DNA from: Micavibrio aeruginosavorus_D
Lineage (GTDB): Bacteria; Pseudomonadota; Alphaproteobacteria; Micavibrionales; Micavibrionaceae
DNA: 64,000 nt
Direction: 5' to 3'
Assembly: GCF_051245535.1 (NCBI RefSeq)
Contig: NZ_CP195303.1
Location: forward strand, 2,294,001-2,358,000
In this document: one piece after another, positions 9,298 through 17,365 of the stretch
Layout of the letters: each line of letters starts with the position of its first letter
Numbering within the stretch: position 1 is the first letter of the stretch
Translations under genes and position numbers: made by a program
The notes under the pieces: generated by a model
Seen by the model: the letters and a program-made list of their open reading frames with translations, nothing else
What the model was told of the DNA's origin: nothing
The model's database searches: none

Positions 9298-9302
9298 TCT
9301 CT

Positions 9303-9319
9303 TTGCGAACAATTCTCAA
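9303..9319. promoter_or_regulatory. Irr-box (iron control element)-like site upstream of mbfA
   Basis: Read on the minus strand the site is TTGAGAATTGTTCGCAAA. Its core AGAATTGTTC matches the rhizobial Irr-box consensus (TTAGAAYNRTTCTAA) in all central positions; the flanking bases diverge. It lies about 90 bases before the mbfA start. In Bradyrhizobium and Agrobacterium mbfA is controlled by Irr through such a box, which makes the position meaningful. Confidence 0.5.
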
Positions 9320-9407
9320 TTATCCTTTTCAATCAATGTGTTCTTGATCTGTGGCGATCCGTCGTTATCATGTTCTCTGACTTAAATATCAATCAGGAGA
9401 TGATCCG

Positions 9408-10364
9408 TTGAAACGCCTTGCCGATTTGAAAGAAGACGAAGTCCTCGCGCTGGCCGTGTCCAGCGAAGAAGAAGATTCACAAATCTACAAGCACATCGCC
9501 AACCGCTTGCGCGTTGAATTTCCCTCAACGGCGCAGATGTTCGAAGAAATGGCGGCGGAGGAGCAGGATCATAAAAACATGCTGTTGACGCTGTTTAAAA
9601 AGCGTTTCGGCGACCAGCTCCCCTACATCACGCGGCAGGACGTGCGCGGCTTCTTGAAACGCCGCCCGGTCTGGCTGATGGACAATCTGCCCGTCGATGC
9701 CATGCGCCGTCAGGCGGAAATTATGGAGATCGAGGCCTCCAACTTCTACGCCAAGGCCGCCGCACAGGCGAAAGATGTCGAAGTCCGCAAATTGCTCGGC
9801 GATCTGGCCCTGATCGAAAAGGGCCACGAAGCCCGCGCCGCCGATCTGGAAGAAAAGAACCTGCCCGCCGATATCAAGCATGAGGAAGCGCAAACCGCGC
9901 ATCGCATGTTCGTGCTGCAAGTGGTGCAACCGGGTCTGGCCGGGTTGATCGACGGGTCGATTTCAACATTGGCGCCGATTTTTGCGGCGGCCTTTGCAAC
10001 GCAGGATTCACACAGCGCCTTTCTGGTCGGTCTGGCCGCGTCACTGGGCGCGGGGATCAGCATGGGCATCACCGAAGCCATGTCGGATGATGGTGAAATC
10101 ACTGGCCGGGGCAGCCCATGGCTGCGCGGCGGTGTGTGCGGTCTGATGACGGCGGTGGGTGGTTTGGGCCACACATTGCCCTATCTGATCCACGATTTCT
10201 GGACCGCAACGGCGGTCGCGGGAATCGTTGTTGTGATTGAACTTTGGGCAATCTCGTGGATTCGCTGGAAATACATGGACACACCGTTCCACTCCGCCGC
10301 CGTTCAGGTGGTTCTGGGCGGGGCGCTGGTCCTGATGGCCGGCGTGTTGATCGGCAGTTCGTAA
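9408..10364 (+). CDS. mbfA: MbfA-type membrane-bound ferritin-like iron exporter
   Basis: The 318-residue product joins an N-terminal ferritin/rubrerythrin-like four-helix domain (residues about 8-160; metal ligands in SSEEEDSQIY, EMAAEEQDHK, EIMEIEASNFY and LALIEKGHEAR) to a C-terminal VIT1/CCC1-type membrane domain (residues about 170-318: QPGLAGLIDGSISTLAPIF; LGAGISMGITEAMSDDG). This architecture is that of MbfA, which binds ferrous iron in the cytoplasm and exports it, protecting against iron and peroxide stress. The start is a TTG at 9408 preceded by AGGAG at good spacing. An Irr-box-like palindrome lies upstream. The next gene converges almost without a gap. Confidence 0.9.
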   Translation: MKRLADLKEDEVLALAVSSEEEDSQIYKHIANRLRVEFPSTAQMFEEMAAEEQDHKNMLLTLFKKRFGDQLPYITRQDVRGFLKRRPVWLMDNLPVDAMRRQAEIMEIEASNFYAKAAAQAKDVEVRKLLGDLALIEKGHEARAADLEEKNLPADIKHEEAQTAHRMFVLQVVQPGLAGLIDGSISTLAPIFAAAFATQDSHSAFLVGLAASLGAGISMGITEAMSDDGEITGRGSPWLRGGVCGLMTAVGGLGHTLPYLIHDFWTATAVAGIVVVIELWAISWIRWKYMDTPFHSAAVQVVLGGALVLMAGVLIGSS

Positions 10365-10370
10365 CGCGCC

Positions 10371-11420
10371 TTAGGATTTTACACAGTAGAGCAAAGCCAG
10401 ATAAGGCGGCATGTTATTATGTGCCGTTGCAGCCCCTGTGCTTTCCATCAGGGATGTGCCTGCGGCCCCCAGTGTTGACAAGTCTGTCGGGCGGGCGGTT
10501 GCGCCAATATTGCTCAACGTCAGGGTAACCGTTTCCGCGCCGCCAGTATTGCCGCGGTTATACGTGGCACCATCGGTCCCCACGATCATACGGCCATTGG
10601 CGTTTGCAAAGGGCACCCAACCATCCGGGCATGTGCTCAGGTCAAACGCCATGACGGCCCCGTCCGGGATTCCGTTGCCCAAGGCGGTTGTGGATCGGAC
10701 GCGAATAAAATCATCATACAAATTCGCGTTGTTCCCCGTGCTGCGCACGATGGTGCTGACGAATGTTGCATCATCATCGCAGTTTTCATTTTCGCGTGTC
10801 CCGGCGGTGCAGCCAAAACGCCCCGTTCCCGATGCGCTATAGGCCCCGGAATTGTTTTCACCGTGGCTGTTGATCACGTAATGGGCGGTGCCCGTTTCGG
10901 GGAAGGTCACAACCGGGTTTCCGGCGGCATCATTGACGAAAAGGGCCCCTTCCTCGCGGTTATAGGTGGTGGGGTGGGCCAATGATTCCGTGATGGCATA
11001 GGTGAAACGGCCCCCCCATGAATCGCGGATAAAATCATCGGGCAGGTTGAGCGTGCGTACCGGTACGGCGCCAATGCGCACGGCCCGTCCGCCGCGCCCG
11101 CCGCCTGCGGCAATCGTTTCATCGGCGGCGGGGGCCACCGTGTTGCATCCGTTTTCGGAAATTTCGACGCCAAAATTGGCGGTGTCGGGCGCGGCGTTCA
11201 GGCGCGCGGGGCAGGGGTAACGGCCATTCAGGCTGAGGAACAATTGCAGGGCCTCATCAATCTGGTCCAGCCGTTCCTGCGTTGTATTGATTTCGGTTTT
11301 TTTCAGATAGCCGAGCAACATGGTCGATGCCGTGGCCAACAAAATGCCGCCGATCAGCATAACGATTGCCACTTCCACCAATGTGAAACCACCTGCGCGG
11401 TTGGTCCGGTGTTGCGCCAT
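10371..11420 (-). CDS. Pseudopilin with C-terminal phage-tail-collar-like domain
   Basis: The 349-residue product starts with a type IV prepilin leader: MAQHRTNRAGG, cleavage before FTLVEVAIVMLIGG, then a hydrophobic helix. The frame is open to 11486, but GGGG six bases before the ATG at 11420 and the short leader favour this start. Residues about 50-210 are a module shared with the divergent neighbour (NGRYPCPARL; DTANFGVEIS; RIGAVPVRTLN; YAITES; GAYS), with several Cys that may pair. The last 95 residues (CPDGWVPFANANGRMIVGTD; GGAETVTLTLSNI; NMPPYLALLYCVKS) resemble the tail-collar domain of phage fibres. That would put a receptor-binding tip on a minor pilin; this function is inferred. Confidence 0.8.
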   Translation of the reverse strand: MAQHRTNRAGGFTLVEVAIVMLIGGILLATASTMLLGYLKKTEINTTQERLDQIDEALQLFLSLNGRYPCPARLNAAPDTANFGVEISENGCNTVAPAADETIAAGGGRGGRAVRIGAVPVRTLNLPDDFIRDSWGGRFTYAITESLAHPTTYNREEGALFVNDAAGNPVVTFPETGTAHYVINSHGENNSGAYSASGTGRFGCTAGTRENENCDDDATFVSTIVRSTGNNANLYDDFIRVRSTTALGNGIPDGAVMAFDLSTCPDGWVPFANANGRMIVGTDGATYNRGNTGGAETVTLTLSNIGATARPTDLSTLGAAGTSLMESTGAATAHNNMPPYLALLYCVKS

Positions 11421-11540
11421 CTTTTCCCCCCGGCCATAATCGGCCAAATTCATGAATAAAAACCAGATGTTACGCATTTGGATCAATTTTTACGCAAGTT
11501 TAATGAAAAGTATATATGATTGTTGGTTGAGAGGGCGTTA

Positions 11541-13082
11541 ATGGGGGATACGGTCATGCAGAGTCATGAAAACCGGTCTGCGTGCAAATCTGACATTCCT
11601 GTAAATTATCGATCGCAAGCGGGCTTTTCGCTGCTGGCGGTGGCCTTCCTTATCATCATTCTGGGCGGCGTGGTGTCCGTCGGCGGGGCCTTGTACAAGG
11701 TCTGGTCCGAACAGAAAGGGTCCTCCACGACACAGGCGCGTATGGAGTATATCCAGGACGCACTGGCCAATTTTGCGGCGCATAATGGGCGTTATCCTTG
11801 CCCGGCGCGCTTGACCGACCCGTTTGATACCGCCAATTTCGGCGTGGAAATTTCCGATAATTGTGCTACCGACCTGACCGCCCCGGCGGGCACGACCCGT
11901 GTGGCCAGCGAAGACGCGACCAAGGGCTTTATCCGCATTGGTGCGGTTCCGGTGCGCACGCTGAACATTCCGGATGAATATATCGCCGATGGCTATAACC
12001 GCCGTCTGGTCTATGCCGTCACCGAATCCTACACCGAGGATGGCGCACCGCTGGCCGAGGATCGGGGGGCCATCCGGATCGAAGATGCTGCGGGCAACAG
12101 CGCAACATCCAAGCCCAACAATATCGTGCAGGTGGTCTACAGCATGGGCTGGGACGATAACGGGGCCTACACCGATAACGGGGCTGTTGTGGCGGCCTGT
12201 GACGCGGGCAAAAAATCCGGCATCAACTGCGATATCGCAAACAATGCCGTGTTTATGAACACGATGGAAAAATCATCCAACCCGGCCGATCCGTTCGTGT
12301 CGCGCGTGGCCTATCGCCCCAGCAAAACCGTTGTCGCGTGCGAGGACAAGGGCCTGAAAATCCCGAAAGACACCGCCTTCCTGATCGACACCAGCGGCAG
12401 TATGGTCAGCAAAGCCAATGGGTGCCCGGCCGAGGTCGGCAAGAATTGCACCCGGATGGATGTGGCCCACTGGGCGATGCGCCGGGTGATGCCCGCGCGG
12501 CTGTATTCCAACACGCTGAACAAAAACCCGGGTGACACCATTATGACCGGGTTTACCAATAAACAATGGCTCAAGGACGTGAACCCAGTTCTGGGCAGCA
12601 ACTGGAACAATCTGATTTTTGACAAGGCCCCGACCGATGGGTCCGTCTATGTTCCGCCCAAGGACGATGAAATGATGGCCGATCTGGAAAGCGAGCTGTC
12701 CGGCATGTGCCCGTCGGGCGGCACGCCGCTGGGGTCGCACATGATGGGGCTGGCCAACCAGATCAAGGCGCATAAACCGGCGGGTTATGTCGATAATCCA
12801 GATTCCCCGGACAAAATCACCATCATTTCCGACGGGGAAAATAACGGTGGTGAGGACCCCATGTCCCTGCTGGCGGATTTAAAACTCAAGCACCCGAATG
12901 TGCAGGTTGACGTGATTGATGTGGTGGGAAACCCCAGTCTGGAAGCCATTGCGATCGCAACGGGCGGGGCTTATTACCGGTCGAACAACCCGGATGAATT
13001 GCTGGATGCCCTGTATAAATCCGCCGGGATTTGCAAACCCTATACCCCGGCCGCGGTGGTGGATAAGCTTTATTGTAAATAA
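11541..13082 (+). CDS. Pseudopilin with C-terminal von Willebrand factor A (MIDAS) domain
   Basis: The 513-residue product has a prepilin-like N-terminus (YRSQAGFSLLAVAFLIIILGG, cleavage expected between G and F) after a leader of about 28 residues. It then carries the same pilin module as the divergent gene (NGRYPCPARL; DTANFGVEIS; RIGAVPVRTLNIPD). Residues about 275-500 are a vWA domain with a full MIDAS: DTSGSM at 283-288, Thr in GGTPLG at 395 and Asp in ISDGEN at 431. vWA tips on pili (PilY1- and RrgA-like) mediate adhesion or surface sensing. The start at 11541 has GAGAGGG about 6 bases upstream; 11556 is an alternative. The C-terminus KLYCK mirrors the LLYCVKS end of the neighbour. Confidence 0.85.
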   Translation: MGDTVMQSHENRSACKSDIPVNYRSQAGFSLLAVAFLIIILGGVVSVGGALYKVWSEQKGSSTTQARMEYIQDALANFAAHNGRYPCPARLTDPFDTANFGVEISDNCATDLTAPAGTTRVASEDATKGFIRIGAVPVRTLNIPDEYIADGYNRRLVYAVTESYTEDGAPLAEDRGAIRIEDAAGNSATSKPNNIVQVVYSMGWDDNGAYTDNGAVVAACDAGKKSGINCDIANNAVFMNTMEKSSNPADPFVSRVAYRPSKTVVACEDKGLKIPKDTAFLIDTSGSMVSKANGCPAEVGKNCTRMDVAHWAMRRVMPARLYSNTLNKNPGDTIMTGFTNKQWLKDVNPVLGSNWNNLIFDKAPTDGSVYVPPKDDEMMADLESELSGMCPSGGTPLGSHMMGLANQIKAHKPAGYVDNPDSPDKITIISDGENNGGEDPMSLLADLKLKHPNVQVDVIDVVGNPSLEAIAIATGGAYYRSNNPDELLDALYKSAGICKPYTPAAVVDKLYCK

Positions 13083-13110
13083 GCGGGCGCATGTGCGCTT
13101 CGGCTTATTT
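13077..13110. terminator. Bidirectional terminator between convergent genes
   Basis: AAATAAGC (13077-13084) and GCTTATTT (13103-13110) form the outer stem, with an inner GCGCATGTGCGC palindrome. The stem overlaps the stop codons of both the vWA pseudopilin and tadA. Confidence 0.55.
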
Positions 13111-13575
13111 CTTCCGTTTTGCTGCAAAGAAATCCTTGAGAATCTGGCCGCATTGATCGGCCATGACGCCGCCCGTGACCGCCGGACGGTGGTGACAGGT
13201 GGGTTGGGTAAAGAACTGGCCGCCATGGTCGATGCCGCCACCCTTGGGGTCCGGCGCGCCATAGACCACGCGGCGGATGCGGGCAAAGCTGATCGCCGCC
13301 GCGCACATGGCACAGGGCTCCAGCGTCACATACAAATCACAGGTGGGAATGCGCTGGGCCCCGGCGGTTTTGCACCCATCCCGAATGACCATGATTTCCG
13401 CATGGGCCGTGGGGTCGGCGCGTTCAATAGTGGCATTGCCGCCTTGGGCGACAATCTCACCCGTCTCCACATCGACCAGCACCGCGCCAATCGGAACTTC
13501 ATCCCGAGCGGCAGCCTTTTGCGCCTCTTCCAGCGCGGCCTGCATATAGGTATAGTCGGGGTCGATGGGATCCAT
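13105..13575 (-). CDS. tadA: tRNA-specific adenosine(34) deaminase
   Basis: TadA converts wobble adenosine 34 to inosine in tRNA-Arg(ACG). The 156-residue protein carries the cytidine-deaminase-fold zinc signature HAEIMVI (HAE, catalytic Glu) and PCAMCAAAI (PCxxC), with DEVPIGAVLVD and QGGNATIERADPTAHAE upstream. The length is typical. It is divergent from rluB with only a few bases between the two possible ATGs, so the promoters must overlap the coding starts. Confidence 0.92.
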   Translation of the reverse strand: MDPIDPDYTYMQAALEEAQKAAARDEVPIGAVLVDVETGEIVAQGGNATIERADPTAHAEIMVIRDGCKTAGAQRIPTCDLYVTLEPCAMCAAAISFARIRRVVYGAPDPKGGGIDHGGQFFTQPTCHHRPAVTGGVMADQCGQILKDFFAAKRKK

Positions 13576-13616
13576 TATGGATGTCGTCCTTATTTTTACA
13601 TCAGGACCTGTATAGC

Positions 13617-14615
13617 GTGAGCGACGAAAAAGACCAAGATACCCCGCAAGCGGACGAAACCGTTGCAGCCTCCGGCGAACGCATTGCCAAAGTCATGGCG
13701 CGCGCGGGCCTGTGTTCCCGGCGCGAGGCCGAGAGCTGGATTACGGCGGGCCGGGTCCGGGTGAATGGCAAAACGCTGGATTCCCCCGCCTGCCTCGTCG
13801 GGCCGGATGATCAGGTGTTCGTCGATAACAAACCCCTGCCCACGGCGCAGGTCACCCGCCTGTTCCTGTATCACAAACCCGCCGGGCTGGTGACATCGGC
13901 CCGCGATGAACTGGGTCGTCCCACCGTGTTCGACATGTTGCCTCCGGCCATGCCCCGGGTGGTCAGTGTCGGGCGGCTGGATTTAACGACCGAGGGCCTC
14001 TTGTTGCTGACCAATGACGGGGGGTTGTCCCGCCATCTGGAATTGCCCGCCACCGGGTGGAAGCGGCGCTACCGTGTACGCGTGTACGGCACCGTGAATG
14101 AAAAGAAACTGGCCGGGTTAAAGGATGGCATTACGGTTGATGGCGTGCGCTATGGCTCGATTGAGGCCACGCTGGAAGAGGCCCAGACCAAGGCCAATAG
14201 CTGGCTGGTCATCACCCTGACCGAGGGTAAAAACCGCGAAATCCGTCGGGTGATGGAAGCACTGGATTTGCAGGTAACCCGCCTGATCCGGGTGTCCTAT
14301 GGCCCGTTCCGGCTGGGCAAGCTGAACGAAGGCGCGGTGGAAGAAGTGCCGCTGGCCGTCCTGCGCGAACTGATCCCGACCTACTTTAACCCCGGTGCCG
14401 TACATACGGATACGGACATTGAGGGGTTGGCAGATACGCCCCATACACCACGTACGCATACGGGAGCGGCCCCGGCCAAGAACGCGGTCAGCCGTAAAGG
14501 CTGGGCCAAGGCCAAACCTGACACCAAAGTGAAGCCGCGTAAAACTCACAGATCTGGCGGAAAACCTGGTGGTTCGGGTGGGAAGCCCACCGGGAACCGA
14601 TCTGGTAAACGCTGA
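13617..14615 (+). CDS. rluB: 23S rRNA pseudouridine synthase, RluB/RsuA family
   Basis: An N-terminal S4 RNA-binding domain (RIAKVMARAGLCSRREAESWI; GRVRVNGKTLDSPA) is followed by the RsuA/RluB catalytic domain with the catalytic Asp in VGRLDLTTEGLLLLTNDG, then RRYRVRVYG and GKNREIRRVMEAL. The family isomerises a specific uridine in large- or small-subunit rRNA; the S4 plus GRLD arrangement and the basic tail favour RluB. The C-terminal 70 residues are Lys/Gly/Pro-rich and probably disordered. The frame is open to an ATG at 13581, but the GTG at 13617 preceded by AGGA fits the family start better. The stop overlaps rsmD. Confidence 0.85.
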   Translation: MSDEKDQDTPQADETVAASGERIAKVMARAGLCSRREAESWITAGRVRVNGKTLDSPACLVGPDDQVFVDNKPLPTAQVTRLFLYHKPAGLVTSARDELGRPTVFDMLPPAMPRVVSVGRLDLTTEGLLLLTNDGGLSRHLELPATGWKRRYRVRVYGTVNEKKLAGLKDGITVDGVRYGSIEATLEEAQTKANSWLVITLTEGKNREIRRVMEALDLQVTRLIRVSYGPFRLGKLNEGAVEEVPLAVLRELIPTYFNPGAVHTDTDIEGLADTPHTPRTHTGAAPAKNAVSRKGWAKAKPDTKVKPRKTHRSGGKPGGSGGKPTGNRSGKR

Positions 14616-15220
14616 TGGGTGTGCGTATTACCGGGGGGGAGTTTCGGGGTCGTCTGCTACAGGCACCGACGGGTACGCATGTACGCCCGACGGGGGACAA
14701 AAACCGGCAGGCGATTTTCAATATGTTGAATGCGCCGCGCTGGATCGACGACCTTTTGCCGGGGACGGATTTTGATCTGGAGGGGGCGGTCGTGCTGGAT
14801 GGCTTCGCCGGAACCGGGGCGCTGGGGATTGAGGCTTTGTCCCGCGGGGCGGCGTACGGGGTGTTCTTTGAGAAGGATCGCCCTGTTTCGGGCTTGTGCC
14901 GTAACAATCTGCAATCATTGAAAATTATGGATCGTACGTCATTGTATGTCCGCGATTCGACCGTGCCGGGGAAGCGCCCGATGGCCGTACCGCCCGCCAC
15001 TTTGGTCTTCCTCGACCCGCCTTATCGGCAGGGTCTGGTGCCTAAGGCGTGGGCAGCTTTAGCGGCTGGTGGGTGGCTGGCCCCAGGGGCGATCGCAGTC
15101 CTTGAAACTGAAAATACGGCGCCAAACGATGAACCGGCGGAATGGGCGTCAACTGTACGTATTCTGGATTCTCGGGTGTATGGCCTGACCCTGTTCCGGT
15201 TTGTTCAATATTGTGGCTAA
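14615..15220 (+). CDS. rsmD: 16S rRNA (guanine(966)-N(2))-methyltransferase
   Basis: RsmD methylates N2 of G966 in 16S rRNA using S-adenosylmethionine. The 201-residue product begins MGVRITGGEFRGRLLQAPTG and RPTGDKNRQAIFNML, as is characteristic of RsmD. It has the AdoMet-binding loop VLDGFAGTGALGIEALSRGA and the catalytic VFLDPPYRQG (DPPY). It overlaps the rluB stop (TGATG), so the pair forms an operon for rRNA modification. The last 179 bases run antisense to the 3' end of the convergent HAD gene. Confidence 0.92.
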   Translation: MGVRITGGEFRGRLLQAPTGTHVRPTGDKNRQAIFNMLNAPRWIDDLLPGTDFDLEGAVVLDGFAGTGALGIEALSRGAAYGVFFEKDRPVSGLCRNNLQSLKIMDRTSLYVRDSTVPGKRPMAVPPATLVFLDPPYRQGLVPKAWAALAAGGWLAPGAIAVLETENTAPNDEPAEWASTVRILDSRVYGLTLFRFVQYCG

Positions 15221-16190
15221 AGCCATGGCCGGTCTTGAAATTGAAGACGGTGAACAAGGTGGTCAATGATCGGCTGAGCGTAATGTTCGGGCGGACATCC
15301 TGCCGCTTCATCGCCTTTTCAATCGCGCGCACGCCGAAGACATAGCCGGGGTCGGACATTTTCGTGGCGGCTTCTGCGGTTTGATGTTCCATGACACAGC
15401 CGCGTTTGTGCCAGGCAAAGGCAACCTTCAGCGGGCGGGCGGTGGCACCGTCCTTGTCGGAATCGCCCACCATCACGGCCCGGTTCGGGGCGCATGAAAA
15501 ATCATTCAAAATCTGTTTCAGGTGTCTCGGGCTGGGTTTGGCCAGACGCTTGCCCGTGACCGGGTGCGGTCCCCACAGCGTCATATTGCGCTTAATCGCC
15601 TGAACAAAGGCTGGATCGATCTGGCTGAGCAGGCGATTGTCGGATTCGATGCTGGGTTGGCAGTAAAAATGATCGAAAAGGGCCGGAATTTCCATGAAAT
15701 CGGCAATTTGACCGGATTTTTGCGCGTTTTGGGCCAAAAACCACAGGCGCAGGATCAACGACGTCGCCTCAGTGTCCGAATAAATCACCTGCTGCGCGCC
15801 ATTGTCACGGACACCGCGCAGTGTTTCGACGGCTTCGGGATAGAAGGTGGTGAATTCCTTCTGTTCCTTCATCCAGCGGTCGCGGATGGCCCATTGTGTC
15901 GCTTTCAGCTGCGTTTCTTCAACCGGGTTGGCCCCTTGGGGCAGGATTTTCTGCGATGCCATCCATTGCAGGGCCCCGGTGAAATCATAAAAACGAAACT
16001 GGCTGGGGGTCTTGCGGAATGAGCGTTGGACCGTGGCCGGGTCCATGTCGTACAGGGACGCCGTGCGGGCCATGGCCCGACTGGTGGAAAGGGCCCATGT
16101 TTTGACCGTGTCGGTCAATGTGTTGTCCAGATCCCAGACGACCAGATGTTTTTCCGGGCGGCTGGCCTTTGCGTTACGCGGTTTAGGCAT
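15042..16190 (-). CDS. HAD-superfamily hydrolase
   Basis: HAD phosphatase-like protein of 382 residues. Motif I is VVWDLDNTLTDT (nucleophile Asp), motif II is IYSDTEA, the motif III Lys lies in LAKPSPRHLKQIL, and motif IV is VMVGDSDKDG. A helical cap sits between motifs I and II. The substrate is unknown. The catalytic domain ends near residue 300; the last 60 residues are Pro-rich and are encoded antisense to rsmD, so this tail may be of little structural importance. It lies 52 bases after uppP on the same strand. A hairpin in that gap would pair with the ribosome-binding sequence (see separate entry). Confidence 0.8.
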   Translation of the reverse strand: MPKPRNAKASRPEKHLVVWDLDNTLTDTVKTWALSTSRAMARTASLYDMDPATVQRSFRKTPSQFRFYDFTGALQWMASQKILPQGANPVEETQLKATQWAIRDRWMKEQKEFTTFYPEAVETLRGVRDNGAQQVIYSDTEATSLILRLWFLAQNAQKSGQIADFMEIPALFDHFYCQPSIESDNRLLSQIDPAFVQAIKRNMTLWGPHPVTGKRLAKPSPRHLKQILNDFSCAPNRAVMVGDSDKDGATARPLKVAFAWHKRGCVMEHQTAEAATKMSDPGYVFGVRAIEKAMKRQDVRPNITLSRSLTTLFTVFNFKTGHGFSHNIEQTGTGSGHTPENPEYVQLTPIPPVHRLAPYFQFQGLRSPLGPATHQPLKLPTP

Positions 16191-16199
16191 GAACGTGAA

Positions 16200-16233
16200 C
16201 CCTGTTGTTATTTTCTATAATAACTCAACAGGG
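16200..16233 (-). promoter_or_regulatory. Hairpin that would mask the HAD-gene ribosome-binding site
   Basis: In the minus-strand transcript CCCUGUUG (complement of 16226-16233) can pair with CAACAGGG (complement of 16200-16207), extended by an AU-rich inner stem. The second arm contains the AGGG Shine-Dalgarno, 9 bases before the ATG at 16190. There is no T-run, so it looks like a translational control structure rather than a terminator. Confidence 0.4.
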
Positions 16234-16242
16234 ATATATGTA

Positions 16243-17085
16243 TCAGCCCAGCATTCCGGTGTAAAGCAAAACCAGCAGGAACAATCCAAGACCCACGCGG
16301 TACCAGACAAAAACCATAAAACTGGACCGGGTCAGCCATTTCATCAGGATATGCATGGCCCCCAACGCGGCCAGACAGGACACGACGACCCCCGCCGCAA
16401 TATCCAGCCACAACCCGTTGCTGGGCGGGTTTTCAACCATGCCCAACGCGGCCAGAAACCCGGCCCCGGCAATGGCAATACTGCCCAGCAGGAAGGAAAA
16501 GCGCGCGGCCTCGACCCGGCTCAGGCCCAGAAAGCGCCCGGCGGTCATGGTGATGCCCGACCGGCTGGTGCCGGGGATCAGGGCCAGACATTGGGCCAGC
16601 CCAATGATCATCACGTCCTTTAACGTCAGATCCGCCCCCGTGCGGGTGGCCGGGCATTTCAGATCGACCACGCCCAGCAGGATGCCAAAAATCACCAGCC
16701 CCCACGCCGCCAGCGGCAAGGACCGTGCCCAGACGGGTTCATAAATATGCAGGACCAGCCCAATGATCACGACCGGAATCGTCCCGGCAATCAGGAACAG
16801 GCAAAGTTTGGACCGTTGCGTCAGCCCGTTTTTGTGCGCGGAGAGCAGGTCGAACCCGCCCAGCACCACCTGCCAGATATCCTTGCGGAAATACATCAGA
16901 ATGGCCAGCAAACTGCCGACATGGACCGCAATATCCAGCGTCAGTGTTTCACCCCAGTAATTGGGCTGGCCCGGCCCCTCATGCAGCAAAGCATGGGTCA
17001 GGATCAAGTGCCCGGATGATGAAATCGGCAAAAACTCGCTGATCCCTTGGACGATGGCCAGGATGATAATATGATAGAGCGGCAT
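16243..17085 (-). CDS. uppP: Undecaprenyl-diphosphatase (bacitracin resistance protein, BacA/UppP)
   Basis: UppP dephosphorylates undecaprenyl diphosphate so that the lipid carrier can be reused in peptidoglycan synthesis. The 280-residue, 7-8-helix membrane protein has the signature GISEFLPISSSGHLIL near the N-terminus and the second motif IPGTSRSGITMTAGRFLGLSR. The length is standard. It is transcribed toward the HAD gene and is divergent from the small membrane protein at 17152. Confidence 0.95.
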   Translation of the reverse strand: MPLYHIIILAIVQGISEFLPISSSGHLILTHALLHEGPGQPNYWGETLTLDIAVHVGSLLAILMYFRKDIWQVVLGGFDLLSAHKNGLTQRSKLCLFLIAGTIPVVIIGLVLHIYEPVWARSLPLAAWGLVIFGILLGVVDLKCPATRTGADLTLKDVMIIGLAQCLALIPGTSRSGITMTAGRFLGLSRVEAARFSFLLGSIAIAGAGFLAALGMVENPPSNGLWLDIAAGVVVSCLAALGAMHILMKWLTRSSFMVFVWYRVGLGLFLLVLLYTGMLG

Positions 17086-17151
17086 GATAACGCGGGGCTT
17101 TCCGTGATGCGGTCAGGTTTGTGATTCAAAACAATAAACGGATTTTTACCC

Positions 17152-17352
17152 ATGGTCTATGTCATCGGTGTGGCAGGTTTTATCGGTGGTTTTGTGCTGG
17201 GCCTGATCGCCTTGCGCTACATCCTGAAAGACCGCAGCAAAGACGATTTGCTGCAGGATAAATCCCTGCGGATGTACGGCGCGATCACATGGCTGCTGGC
17301 CGCGCTGGGCGGGGCCACGGCAATGGCGTGTTATACGCATTTCTGGGGATAG
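17152..17352 (+). CDS. Small two-helix inner-membrane protein (66 aa)
   Basis: The product has two hydrophobic segments (VIGVAGFIGGFVLGLIALRYIL and AITWLLAALGGATAMACYTHF) separated by a charged loop KDRSKDDLLQDKSLR. I do not recognise a family. It follows a short divergent spacer with uppP and ends just before a repeat-rich gap. The Shine-Dalgarno is poor. Codon use and the clean two-helix pattern argue that it is real. Confidence 0.6.
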   Translation: MVYVIGVAGFIGGFVLGLIALRYILKDRSKDDLLQDKSLRMYGAITWLLAALGGATAMACYTHFWG

Positions 17353-17365
17353 GCTCCCCTGCGGT

